Shown in pieces: positions 16,571-24,846 of a stretch of 64,000 nt of DNA; positions within the stretch are counted from its first letter, which is position 1, and each line of letters begins with the position of its first letter. The DNA is from Streptomyces sp. HUAS YS2 (GTDB lineage Bacteria; Actinomycetota; Actinomycetes; Streptomycetales; Streptomycetaceae): contig NZ_CP137573.1 of the NCBI RefSeq assembly GCF_033343995.1, positions 7,163,001 through 7,227,000 of the forward strand, given 5' to 3'. The position numbers and the translations under genes were made by a program. The notes beneath the pieces are model-generated. The model searched no databases. It saw only the letters and a list, made by a program, of their open reading frames with translations, and was not told where the DNA came from.

Positions 16571-17356
16571 GTGAGCTTGAGGATCGTTGTCTGTGTGAAG
16601 TACGTGCCCGACGCCACCGGCGATCGGCACTTCGCCGATGACCTGACCGTCGACCGGGACGACGTCGACGGCCTGCTGTCGGAGCTCGACGAGTACGCGG
16701 TCGAGCAGGCGCTGCAGATCGCCGAAGAGGCGGACGACGCCGAGGTCACCGTGCTCACCGTCGGCCCCGAGGACGCGAAGGACGCGCTGCGCAAGGCGCT
16801 GTCCATGGGCGCCGACAAGGCCGTCCACGTCGAGGACGACGACCTGCACGGCTCCGACGTCATGGGCACCTCGCTGGTGCTCGCGAAGGCGATCGAGAAG
16901 GTCGGCTACGACGTCGTCATCGCCGGTATGGCGTCCACCGACGGCACCATGGGTGTCCTGCCGGCGATCCTGGCCGAGCGCCTGGGCGTTCCGCAGGTCA
17001 CGCTGCTCTCCGAGGTCTCCGTCGAGGACGGCGTCGTCAAGGGCCGCCGCGACGGCGACACCGCGTCGGAGCAGCTCGAGGCGTCCCTGCCGGCCGTCGT
17101 GTCGGTGACGGACCAGTCGGGCGAGGCCCGCTACCCGTCCTTCAAGGGCATCATGGCCGCCAAGAAGAAGCCGGTGGAGTCCCTGGAGCTGGACGACCTC
17201 GACATCGACGCCGACGAGGTCGGCCTCGAGGGCGCCTGGACCGCGGTCGACTCCGCCGCCGAGCGTCCCGCGCGCACCGCGGGCACGATCGTCAAGGACG
17301 AGGGCGAGGGCGGCAAGCAGCTGGCCGAGTACCTCGCGAGCCAGAAGTTCATCTAA
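16571..17356 (+). CDS. etfB: Electron transfer flavoprotein beta subunit
   Basis: 261 residues from GTG 16571 with AGGAG upstream. It shows the ETF-beta opening IVVCVKYVPD, an AMP-binding core (VTVLTVGPEDAKDALRKALSMGADKAVHV) and the signature VIAGMASTDGTMGVLPAILAERLGVPQVTLL. Together with EtfA it carries electrons from acyl-CoA and other dehydrogenases to the respiratory chain. The 191-bp upstream gap holds TATGCT at 16516 as a possible -10. EtfA follows after 56 bp. Confidence 0.95.
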   Translation: MSLRIVVCVKYVPDATGDRHFADDLTVDRDDVDGLLSELDEYAVEQALQIAEEADDAEVTVLTVGPEDAKDALRKALSMGADKAVHVEDDDLHGSDVMGTSLVLAKAIEKVGYDVVIAGMASTDGTMGVLPAILAERLGVPQVTLLSEVSVEDGVVKGRRDGDTASEQLEASLPAVVSVTDQSGEARYPSFKGIMAAKKKPVESLELDDLDIDADEVGLEGAWTAVDSAAERPARTAGTIVKDEGEGGKQLAEYLASQKFI

Positions 17357-17412
17357 GGCTCGCGCGAGCCATCTCACCCGCCCCCTTTTCGTTCGCAGGA
17401 GATTGAAGTCCC

Positions 17413-18375
17413 ATGGCTGAGATTCTCGTCTACGTCGACCACGTCGACGGAGCCGTCCGCAAGCCCACCCTGGAGCTGCTGACGCTGGCCCGCCGCCTGG
17501 GCGAGCCCGTCGCGGTCGCGCTCGGCGCCGGCGCCGAGGCCACCGCCGCCACCCTCGGTGAGCACGGCGCGACCCGCGTCCTGACCGCCGACGCCCCGGA
17601 GTTCGGCGACTACCTCGTCGTCCCGAAGGTCGACGCGCTCCAGGCCGCTTACGAGGCCGTCTCCCCGGCCGCCGTGCTCGTCCCGTCCTCCGCCGAGGGC
17701 AAGGAGATCGCGGCCCGTCTCGCGGTCCGCATCGGCTCCGGCATCATCACCGACGCCGTGGACCTGGAGGCCGGTGACGAGGGCCCGGTCGCGACGCAGT
17801 CCGCGTTCGCCGCGTCCTTCACCACCAAGTCCCGTGTCTCCAAGGGCACCCCGGTCATCACGGTCAAGCCGAACTCGGCCCCGGTCGAGGCCGCCCCGGC
17901 CGCCGGCGCCGTCGAGGCCCTCGCGGTCTCCTTCGGTGAGCTGGCCACCGGCACCAAGGTCACCGCGCGCACCCCGCGCGAGTCGACCGGCCGCCCGGAG
18001 CTGACCGAGGCCGCGATCGTGGTCTCCGGTGGCCGTGGTGTCAACGGTGCCGAGAACTTCGCGATCATCGAGGCCCTCGCCGACTCGCTCGGCGCGGCCG
18101 TCGGCGCCTCGCGTGCCGCGGTGGACGCCGGCTGGTACCCGCACTCCAACCAGGTCGGCCAGACCGGCAAGTCCGTCTCGCCGCAGCTGTACATCGCGTC
18201 CGGCATCTCGGGTGCGATCCAGCACCGCGCGGGTATGCAGACCTCGAAGACGATCGTCGCGATCAACAAGGACGCCGAGGCGCCGATCTTCGACCTCGTC
18301 GACTACGGCATCGTGGGCGACCTCTTCGACGTCGTCCCGCAGCTCACCGAGGAGATCAAGACCCGCAAGGGCTGA
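17413..18375 (+). CDS. etfA: Electron transfer flavoprotein alpha subunit
   Basis: 320 residues from ATG 17413, with CAGGAGA upstream. The C-terminal FAD domain is clear: VVSGGRGVNGAENFAIIEALAD, then GASRAAVDAGWYPHSNQVGQTGKSVSPQLYIASGISGAIQHRAGM, and DLFDVVPQL at the end. The N-terminal domain pairs with EtfB. No ETF-quinone oxidoreductase lies in the window. The operon ends in a strong hairpin 31 bp downstream. Confidence 0.95.
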   Translation: MAEILVYVDHVDGAVRKPTLELLTLARRLGEPVAVALGAGAEATAATLGEHGATRVLTADAPEFGDYLVVPKVDALQAAYEAVSPAAVLVPSSAEGKEIAARLAVRIGSGIITDAVDLEAGDEGPVATQSAFAASFTTKSRVSKGTPVITVKPNSAPVEAAPAAGAVEALAVSFGELATGTKVTARTPRESTGRPELTEAAIVVSGGRGVNGAENFAIIEALADSLGAAVGASRAAVDAGWYPHSNQVGQTGKSVSPQLYIASGISGAIQHRAGMQTSKTIVAINKDAEAPIFDLVDYGIVGDLFDVVPQLTEEIKTRKG

Positions 18376-18406
18376 TCCGCGGGCTTGACCTGCACATCTG
18401 TACGGT

Positions 18407-18445
18407 CCGGGGGCCGCGCGGCGAACATCGCCGTGCGGCCCCCGG
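18407..18445 (+). terminator. Hairpin terminator of etfBA
   Basis: A 17-bp stem (18407-18423 with 18429-18445) containing one G-T wobble, around loop AACAT. It lies 31 bp past the etfA stop and is followed by a short T-containing stretch. Confidence 0.8.
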
Positions 18446-18461
18446 CCGTTTCGGACAACCA

Positions 18462-18521
18462 TTGACTCAGGTCCCGGCGGACTACTAACTTCGCTATACG
18501 GATTGTTGATTCCGTGAAGCG
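18462..18521 (+). promoter_or_regulatory. Promoter and operator of the DUF6986 gene
   Basis: TTGACT (18462-18467), 18-bp spacer, TAACTT (18486-18491) is a good vegetative promoter. An inverted repeat directly follows: CGCTATACGGA (18492-18502), 8 nt, TCCGTGAAGCG (18511-18521), with 9 of 11 positions paired. A protein bound there would cover the transcription start, which suggests repression. No regulator gene is adjacent. Confidence 0.65.
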
Positions 18522-18540
18522 GAAAACAGGAGGATGTGGG

Positions 18541-19830
18541 ATGGGTCAGCAGGAGAAGGTGTCGACGAGCCTCGCCGGCGCGGTCAGCGAGGGCATCAGC
18601 GCCTCCCTCGCAGCGGTGGACGCCGAGCTCGACCGGCGCTACCCGGGCGACCCCGGTACTCGTCAGCCCGTCCACACCGTGTACGTGCCCGGCAACGTCT
18701 TCGCCGCCGACACCATCCGCTCCTGGGGCGACCAGGCGCTCGCCGCGCTCGACGAGCACGCCCCCGACGCCGGCACCTTCGCCGGTGTCCTCGGCCTCTC
18801 CGACGACCTCGCCGAGGACGTCTACGGCCGCGTTCGCGCCAAGCTGGAGCGCGAGCCGATCGAGGACCTCCGGGTCGACTTCGAGGACGGGTACGCGGGG
18901 CAGGACGAGGACGCCGACGCCGCCCGCGCCGCCCGCCTGATCTCGGAGGCGTACGCGAACGGCACGGCCGCCCCCTACATGGGCATCCGGATGAAGTGCA
19001 TGGAGGCCGCCGTACGCGACCGCGGCATCCGCACCACCGACATCTTCCTCACCGGACTCATGGAGCACGGCGGCCTGCCCGACGGGCTCGTCCTCACCCT
19101 GCCCAAGGTCACCTACCCGGAGCAGGTCTCCGCGTTCGTCCGCCTCCTGGAGGCCTTCGAGAAGGCCCACGGCCTGGACGCCGGCCGGCTCGGCTTCGAG
19201 ATCCAGATCGAGACCAGCCAGTCCATCCTCGCCACCGACGGCACCGCCGCCGTCGCCCGCATGATCGGCGCCGCCGAGGGCCGCGCCACCGGCCTGCACT
19301 ACGGCACCTTCGACTACAGTGCCTGCCTCGGCGTCTCCGCCGCCTACCAGGCCAGCGACCACCCGGCCGCCGACCACGCCAAGGCGATCATGCAGGTCGC
19401 CGCCGCGGGCACCGGCGTACGCGTCTCCGACGGCTCCACCAACGTCCTCCCGGTCGGCTCCACCGCGCACGTCCACGAGGCGTGGAAGCTGCACTACGGG
19501 CTCACCCGCCGCGCCCTGGCCCGCGCCTACTACCAGGGCTGGGACATGCACCCGGGCCACATCCCCACCCGGTACGCCGCCGTCTTCGCGTTCTACCGCG
19601 AGGGCTTCGAGGCCGCCGCCAAGCGCCTCTCCGCCTACGCCAACCACGCCGGCGGCGACGTCATGGACGAGCCCGCCACCGCCAAGGCGCTCAGCTCCTA
19701 CCTGCTGCGCGGCATCGACTGCGGCGCCCTCGACACCGCCGAGGTCGACTCCCTCACCGGCATGACCCGCGCCGACCTGGACCGCTTCGCGGCCCCGCGC
19801 CGCGGCGACCTCACCGCGACGGCCCAGTAG
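18541..19830 (+). CDS. DUF6986 family protein, aldolase/citrate-lyase-like
   Basis: 429 residues from ATG 18541, 7 nt after AGGAGG; an in-frame GTG at 18514 lies inside the operator and is rejected. The motif LRVDFEDGYAGQ and the downstream FEIQIETSQSI resemble the metal-binding segments of the HpcH/HpaI and CitE/malate-synthase-like barrels. That suggests a Mg-dependent C-C bond lyase or synthase, which is inference. Its GLHYGTFDYSACLGV segment is conserved-looking. It is monocistronic. I recall similar proteins near purine or allantoin catabolism genes, but none are in this window. Confidence 0.7.
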   Translation: MGQQEKVSTSLAGAVSEGISASLAAVDAELDRRYPGDPGTRQPVHTVYVPGNVFAADTIRSWGDQALAALDEHAPDAGTFAGVLGLSDDLAEDVYGRVRAKLEREPIEDLRVDFEDGYAGQDEDADAARAARLISEAYANGTAAPYMGIRMKCMEAAVRDRGIRTTDIFLTGLMEHGGLPDGLVLTLPKVTYPEQVSAFVRLLEAFEKAHGLDAGRLGFEIQIETSQSILATDGTAAVARMIGAAEGRATGLHYGTFDYSACLGVSAAYQASDHPAADHAKAIMQVAAAGTGVRVSDGSTNVLPVGSTAHVHEAWKLHYGLTRRALARAYYQGWDMHPGHIPTRYAAVFAFYREGFEAAAKRLSAYANHAGGDVMDEPATAKALSSYLLRGIDCGALDTAEVDSLTGMTRADLDRFAAPRRGDLTATAQ

Positions 19831-19842
19831 TCCGGCAGGCCG

Positions 19843-21693
19843 TCACCGGCCGTCGCGCTGCCGTACCACCCGACCGGAACCGGCGGGTGGTGCGGTGATC
19901 GCGGCACCCGTGTGCTTCACACGGATGACCCGGGACAGCCGCCCGCGCATCCGGGCGGTCACCACCGAGGTCACGACCACCAGGAGCACCGCCAGGCTGC
20001 CCAACTGGAACAGCGCGCCCTCGATGATGGTCACCACGCCGATGAACGCGATGCCGAGCAGGAACAGCAGCTCGCGCAGCTCCTTCTTGAGCTGGTACGA
20101 GCGGCTGGAACGGATCCGGACCGTCGCGAGCTTGACGCCCCCGAGCCCCAGGTAGGACCGCGAGGCGCTGTCCAGGAACGCCCAGGGCAGGTCGGGGAAG
20201 ACCCCCAGCGCGTCGCGTGAGCTGGGGAACCGCCCGCCGAGATCGCCGCCGTGCAGGGTCTCCCGGCGCTCCTGAATGGGATCGCTGGTGCGGAAGGCCT
20301 TCACCCGCAGGTGCGGGACCTCCGTCTCACCGGCGGCCGGGACCCCCTCGATCACGACCTCGTCACCGCTCTGGATGCCCAGCAGCTCCAGCGTCAGCTC
20401 GTCCAGCAGACAGACCTCGCGCTCCACCGTCGTCAGGTCGGCACTCTGCACCCGGCAGGTCACGTAGTTCGGCTCGCCCACCCCACGGTCCGTCCACCGG
20501 CGCCGGCTCAGCCGCGCCGGGGCGAGCGTGACGCTCTCGCCGATCTCCACGCCGAGGGCGTTCCGCACGATCTGGTCCACCTCGACCGTCGAGGCGGACA
20601 GCGTGCCCTCGGCCTCGGTCACCCGGGCCACCGCGCCGATCCCCGACGTACGGCAGGAGCCGTGCGCCGCCCGGACGACGATCAGCTCGGGATCCCCGAG
20701 CGCGGCCCGTGTGGTGGGGTCCACGCGCACGTTCGCCTGGCCGTGCCGCTCCAGATCGTCGGGGGTGCCGGTGACGCTCCACGAGGCGAGCGTCGCGTCG
20801 ACGCCGGGGAGCGCCCGGGGCCGCAGCGGCTTGTACACCTGCGAGGTCGCCTCCGCGGGGGCGACCATGTCCGGCTGGGACAGGACCCAGCCCTCCGTCG
20901 CGAACAGGCTCCGCCCGCGCGTCCGGAGCTCCTCCTCGGCCCGGGCCCGGGCGACCCAGGTCTCCGGGGTCGGGCCGAACGCCTCGACCAGGGCGGGCGA
21001 CCGGGCCAGCAGGGAGGACAGCAGCTCGGGCTGGGGCGAGAGCGTCAGCGGTGTTCCGTCGAACGCGAGGAGGCCGTGGACCGCGACGTACGCCTCGCAG
21101 CCGCCCAGCACCTCGCCCGAGGGCAGCGTGACCGGGAAGCGGGTGGGGGAGAGCGGGGTGCGCCGGTAGTTGGGCTCCGTCTCGTCCAGTACGGCGAGCT
21201 GAGCCTTCGTCAGCCAGCAGACGGTCATCCGCGTCTCGGCCCCCGGGGCCGCCACGGGCGCCGCCGCGACGTAGCCCGACCTGCTGATGTGTGCCGACAC
21301 ACCCGCGCGGAGGCCGCGCACGGTGGCCGTGGTCATGGGGATCACCGGGCGCACCCCGCGCCGCTGGAACTTCCGCCGCATCTGTGCGGGGGAGGCGTTG
21401 GAACCCACGGCTAGGACCGGGTACCGGAAGTCCGCGGCGGCCTCGTTGTAGCGCAGCAGCACGTAGTTGAGGGAGAGCGCGATGTCGTGCGTGTCGGCAT
21501 CGCCCGGCAGTCCGTCCCCGGGTGCTTCCACCAGCCACTGGCCCAGCCGTCGTCCCGCCGCCGGTATCAACCGCAGGAAGCGGTCGTGCGCGAGGAGGCC
21601 GGACTCGTCCGGCAGGGCGCCCGGGTAGGTCAGCGGGGAGGTGAAGGGGTCGGCGTCGAGCTGGAGCGCGGCGAGACTGCGGTCGGCGTTCAC
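19843..21693 (-). CDS. Multidomain membrane protein: cyclotransferase-like plus barrel domain
   Basis: 616 residues from GTG 21693, with AGGAGAAGA upstream. Residues 90-200 contain VLAVGSNASPAQMRRKF and resemble the gamma-glutamylcyclotransferase (YGSN) fold. Residues about 360-450 contain EPNYVTCRVQSADLTTVER and SGDEVVIEGVP, resembling the double-psi barrel of Cdc48 N-domains. About residues 535-585 form two membrane helices (ELLFLLGIAFIGVVTIIEG, LGSLAVLLVVVTSVV), followed by a basic tail. No AAA domain is attached. Whether the cyclotransferase part is catalytic is unknown. It is divergent from the Ser/Thr kinase. Confidence 0.6.
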   Translation of the reverse strand: MNADRSLAALQLDADPFTSPLTYPGALPDESGLLAHDRFLRLIPAAGRRLGQWLVEAPGDGLPGDADTHDIALSLNYVLLRYNEAAADFRYPVLAVGSNASPAQMRRKFQRRGVRPVIPMTTATVRGLRAGVSAHISRSGYVAAAPVAAPGAETRMTVCWLTKAQLAVLDETEPNYRRTPLSPTRFPVTLPSGEVLGGCEAYVAVHGLLAFDGTPLTLSPQPELLSSLLARSPALVEAFGPTPETWVARARAEEELRTRGRSLFATEGWVLSQPDMVAPAEATSQVYKPLRPRALPGVDATLASWSVTGTPDDLERHGQANVRVDPTTRAALGDPELIVVRAAHGSCRTSGIGAVARVTEAEGTLSASTVEVDQIVRNALGVEIGESVTLAPARLSRRRWTDRGVGEPNYVTCRVQSADLTTVEREVCLLDELTLELLGIQSGDEVVIEGVPAAGETEVPHLRVKAFRTSDPIQERRETLHGGDLGGRFPSSRDALGVFPDLPWAFLDSASRSYLGLGGVKLATVRIRSSRSYQLKKELRELLFLLGIAFIGVVTIIEGALFQLGSLAVLLVVVTSVVTARMRGRLSRVIRVKHTGAAITAPPAGSGRVVRQRDGR

Positions 21694-21812
21694 TCTTCTC
21701 CTGGCAGGAAGGGGCGGCGCGTTGACTACTACGAGGCAGGGTAGTTGAGCGCGTGGTGCCCGGAGGGCACAAGCGGGCGGAGTGGACGGGCGGGCGCAGG
21801 GGGTGAGGGCCC

Positions 21813-21863
21813 GTACTCTGTACGCGTTCAGCGCACGCGACGTACGCGTTCGGCGCACGCGAC
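21813..21863 (+). promoter_or_regulatory. Kinase promoter -10 and 22-bp tandem repeat
   Basis: TACTCT (21813-21818) is a candidate -10. Two adjacent 22-bp copies follow, 21820-21841 and 21842-21863, differing at one base (core TACGCGTTC, GCGCACGCGAC). They lie in the presumed 5' leader of the kinase gene, ending 16 bp before its start. Confidence 0.6.
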
Positions 21864-21879
21864 AGAGAACGGGGCATCG

Positions 21880-23697
21880 GTGTCTTCGGGGGAGAACCAG
21901 CGGCTCGCGGGCCGCTACCGGGTCGTCCGGCAATTGGGCCGCGGCGGCATGGGCGTCGTCTGGCGGGCCGTCGACGAGGTCCTCGGCCGCGAGGTGGCGG
22001 TCAAGGAACTGCGGACCTACAACGACTCGTCGGGGCAGGAACTGGCCGACCTGCACCTGCGCATGCAGCGCGAGGCGAGGGCGGCCGCACGGGTGCGGCA
22101 CCCCGGCGTCGTCGCCGTCCACGACGTGGCCGAGCACGAGGGCCGGCCGATCATCGTCATGGAGCTGGTCGACGGCCCCTCGATGGCCGACGTGCTGACC
22201 GAACGCGGTTCCCTGGAACCGCGCGAGGCCGCGAAGATCGGCGCCGCCGTCCTGGAGGCGCTCGCCGCCGCGCACGAGGCCGGCGTGCTGCACCGCGACG
22301 TGAAGCCCGGCAACATCCTGCTGGACCGCGGGGGCCGGGTGGTCCTCACCGACTTCGGCATCGCCGCGATGGACGACCCCGGTGACGGCTCCACCACCCA
22401 CCTCACCCGCAGCGGCGAGATCGTCGGCTCCCTGGACTACCTGGCGCCCGAGCGCGCCCAGGGCCGGCAGCCGGGACCCGCGTCCGACGTCTGGGCGCTC
22501 GGCGCGACGCTGTACGCGGCGGTGGAGGGCTCCTCGCCGTTCCGCCGTACGTCGACCTGGTCGACGCTCACCGCCATCGTCGTGGAGCCGCTGCCCGAGC
22601 CGCGCAGGGCCGGCGTGCTCGGCCCGGTGCTCCAACTGCTGATGCACAAGGACCCCGAGCAGCGCCCCGACGCCCGTACCGCGGCGGGGATGTTGGCCGC
22701 GGTGGCGGAGGGCCGCGAGGAGGCGGGCGGCTTCGCGCCGGCGCCTGCGCCCACGCCCACACCCGGGCCCACGTCGACGCCCGCGCCGGGGCTCGCGCAC
22801 GTGCCGACCGCGTTCGACACGGCGCATCAGCCGCCCGCCGGGTTCGGTCCCGCGGTTCCTCCGGCGCCCTCGGCGTACACCCCGGCGGCCGGAGGATTCC
22901 CGGCTGCCGGGCCGCACACGGCTCCGGCGGCGGTCCCGGCGGCGGTCCCGGCGGCGGTTCCGGGCCAGCGGCGCGGCAGGCGCTCCGCGGTGCCCGTCGC
23001 CGCGGCGGTCGCCGCCGTGCTGCTGGTGGGCGGCGGAGTCACGTACACCCTGGTCCAGCGCGACGCCGGCGGACAGGAGCAACTCGCCGGCGGCGAGGGC
23101 TCGTCGGCCGCTCCCGGGGCGAGCCCCGGCCAGGCGCTCGACCCCGGCGCGGCGGAGCCGACGGGGAGCGCCGCTCCTTCCGGCCGGCCGTCGAAGTCGG
23201 GCGACGGCAAGGGCGCGTCACCGTCCGGCAAGCCGTCGAAGACGTCCAGGGCCCCCGTGCCCGGCGGTGGCGGCGGCTCGTCCGACGGCGGCACCACGGC
23301 GGGGGGCAGCACGTCCGGCGGCGGCACGTCCGGCGGCGGCACGAACGGCGGCGGTTCCACGGGTGGCGGAGACACGACCACGTCCGGTGGTGGCGGCGCC
23401 ACCCCGCCGCCCGCCCCCTCCTGCACCTCCCGGGGCGGCGGCAAGTACGACTGCTCCGTCTGGCGCACCGAGAAGACCTATCGCCACGACGGCGGCGAGA
23501 TGGGCATCCTCAACGCCGGAACCAACTACTTCTACTGCCAGGTCGAGCTCGGCCGTCGCGAGACCTACGGCCAGTGGACGAACACCTGGTGGGCCCGGAC
23601 CGACGACGACAGCGGCAACACCAACGTCTATTTCAGCGTCGTGTACATCAAGGGCGGCGAGAACGACCAGCCGGTCCCGGGCCTGCCCGTCTGCTAG
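21880..23697 (+). CDS. Receptor-type serine/threonine protein kinase (PknB-like)
   Basis: 605 residues from GTG 21880. The kinase domain has G-loop G20-RGGMG-25, K42 in VAVKEL, catalytic H138-RD-140 VKPGN, D158-FG, and SLDYLAPERAQG; it looks active. A Pro/Ala linker leads to one membrane helix at about 370-392. Outside lies a Ser/Gly/Thr-rich tether, then a C-terminal domain (about 510-605) starting SCTSRGGGKYDCSVWRTEK with four cysteines, not PASTA repeats. That domain may sense an envelope signal. The kinase stop overlaps the LacI stop (CTAG). Confidence 0.9.
   Translation: MSSGENQRLAGRYRVVRQLGRGGMGVVWRAVDEVLGREVAVKELRTYNDSSGQELADLHLRMQREARAAARVRHPGVVAVHDVAEHEGRPIIVMELVDGPSMADVLTERGSLEPREAAKIGAAVLEALAAAHEAGVLHRDVKPGNILLDRGGRVVLTDFGIAAMDDPGDGSTTHLTRSGEIVGSLDYLAPERAQGRQPGPASDVWALGATLYAAVEGSSPFRRTSTWSTLTAIVVEPLPEPRRAGVLGPVLQLLMHKDPEQRPDARTAAGMLAAVAEGREEAGGFAPAPAPTPTPGPTSTPAPGLAHVPTAFDTAHQPPAGFGPAVPPAPSAYTPAAGGFPAAGPHTAPAAVPAAVPAAVPGQRRGRRSAVPVAAAVAAVLLVGGGVTYTLVQRDAGGQEQLAGGEGSSAAPGASPGQALDPGAAEPTGSAAPSGRPSKSGDGKGASPSGKPSKTSRAPVPGGGGGSSDGGTTAGGSTSGGGTSGGGTNGGGSTGGGDTTTSGGGGATPPPAPSCTSRGGGKYDCSVWRTEKTYRHDGGEMGILNAGTNYFYCQVELGRRETYGQWTNTWWARTDDDSGNTNVYFSVVYIKGGENDQPVPGLPVC
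23265..23400 (+). repeat. Gly/Ser/Thr-rich tether repeats in the kinase
   Basis: Iterated GGCGGCGGCACG-like units encode GGG-S/T runs (TSGGGTSGGGTNGGGST) between the membrane helix and the outer domain. It reads as a flexible cell-wall-spanning linker and a likely site of length variation between strains. Confidence 0.7.
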
Positions 23698-24731
23698 TCG
23701 GCCGCCGGCGGCGGGATCTCGCCCGAACCGCGCGGGATCAGAGTCGGCGTCAGCTCGACGCGGGCCGGGGGTTCCTCGGTCCCGTCGAGACGGCGGAACA
23801 GGCGTTCCGCCGCGGTGCGGCCCAGGGCGGCGGCGTCCTGGGCCACGACGGTGATGCCGAGGAGATCGGCGAGTTCGATGTCGTCGAAGCCGACCAGGGC
23901 GACGGGAGTCGCGTGACCGGCGAGGACGCGGACGGCGGTGACGGTCACGCGGTTGTTGCCGGCGAACAGCGCGGTCACCGGCTCCGGTCCGGTCAGCATC
24001 GCGGTGACCGCGGCGCGGACCAGGTCCGGGTCCGTCGGGCCGAGCGAGACCCAGGCTTCGTCCACCGGCAGGCCCGCGTCCTCCATCGCCGCGCGGTAGC
24101 CGCGCAGCCGCTCGGCCGCGGTGTGGATGCGCGGCCGGTCGCCGACGAAGCCGATGCGGCGGTGGCCGTGCGCGATCAGGTGGGCGACGCCCTCGTGCGC
24201 GCCGCCGAAGTTGTCCGTGAGCACCGTGTCCGCCTCGATCCGGCCCGCCGGCCGGTCCACGAAGACCGTGGCCACGCCGGCCCGGATCTCCGGCTCCAGA
24301 TAGCGGTGGTCGGTGCCGGCCGGGATCACGATCAGGCCGTCCACCCGGCGGGCGCAGAGGGCGAGGGCCAACTCCTGCTCGCGGTCCGGGTCCTCGGCGC
24401 TGGAGCCGTTGATGAGCAGCGCGCCGTGGGTCCGGGCGACCTCCTCGACGGCGCGGCTCAGCGGGCCGTAGAACGGGTCGGAGAGGTCCTCCAGGACCAG
24501 GCCGACCGACGCCGTGCGGCCCTTGCGGAGGATCCGCGCGCTGTCGTTGCGCCGGAAGCCCAGCGAGTCGATGGCGTCCTGGACCCGGCGCTCGGTGTCG
24601 GGGGTGACCCCCGGCTCGCGGTTGACCACCCGGGAGACCGTCTTGAGCCCGACCCCGGCCCGCGCGGCCACGTCCTTCATGGTGGGCCGGTTGCCGTAGC
24701 GGTGGGTGGGACGGCGGGCGGAGTCGGCCAC
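23694..24731 (-). CDS. LacI/GalR-family transcriptional repressor
   Basis: 345 residues from GTG 24731 (AGAGGATC upstream). The HTH and hinge read PTMKDVAARAGVGLKTVSRVVNREPGVTPDTERRVQ, then the periplasmic-binding-like sugar domain with SVGLVLEDLSDPFYG, VALVGFDDIELADLLG and GRTAAERLFRRLDG. The track's earlier ATG 24770 lacks a ribosome site. Divergent from the ROK kinase gene, with palindromic operators between them, so it probably controls that kinase in response to a sugar. Convergent with the kinase gene by 4 bp. Confidence 0.9.
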   Translation of the reverse strand: MADSARRPTHRYGNRPTMKDVAARAGVGLKTVSRVVNREPGVTPDTERRVQDAIDSLGFRRNDSARILRKGRTASVGLVLEDLSDPFYGPLSRAVEEVARTHGALLINGSSAEDPDREQELALALCARRVDGLIVIPAGTDHRYLEPEIRAGVATVFVDRPAGRIEADTVLTDNFGGAHEGVAHLIAHGHRRIGFVGDRPRIHTAAERLRGYRAAMEDAGLPVDEAWVSLGPTDPDLVRAAVTAMLTGPEPVTALFAGNNRVTVTAVRVLAGHATPVALVGFDDIELADLLGITVVAQDAAALGRTAAERLFRRLDGTEEPPARVELTPTLIPRGSGEIPPPAAD

Positions 24732-24778
24732 GGTGCGCTGATCCTCTGTTCGGCGGATGTAGTCGATCATAGGCCCTG

Positions 24779-24797
24779 GACAACGTTGTCAACGTTG
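24779..24797. promoter_or_regulatory. LacI-type operator pair
   Basis: GACAACGTTGTC (24779-24790) is a perfect 12-bp palindrome with the central CG typical of LacI/GalR sites. It overlaps a second palindrome, CAACGTTG (24790-24797), 9 bp on. Both lie between the divergent LacI and ROK genes. Confidence 0.7.
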
Positions 24798-24846
24798 GGG
24801 AGACTGGACTCGACAGCCGTCTGTCCACCTCCTGGAGACCTCGCCC

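Noticed and set aside
17374..19647. 757-codon minus-strand open frame over etfA and DUF6986
   Set aside because: Shadow frame of two firmly identified genes; no start context and no recognisable motifs.
18534..19898. 454-codon plus-strand frame in another phase over DUF6986
   Set aside because: Arg/Pro-rich shadow. The in-phase frame has the DFEDGYA motif and correct ribosome spacing.
23265..23400. G-rich iterated stretch as a possible CRISPR or mobile repeat
   Set aside because: It is coding and in frame: a Gly/Ser/Thr tether between the kinase membrane helix and outer domain; no spacers.
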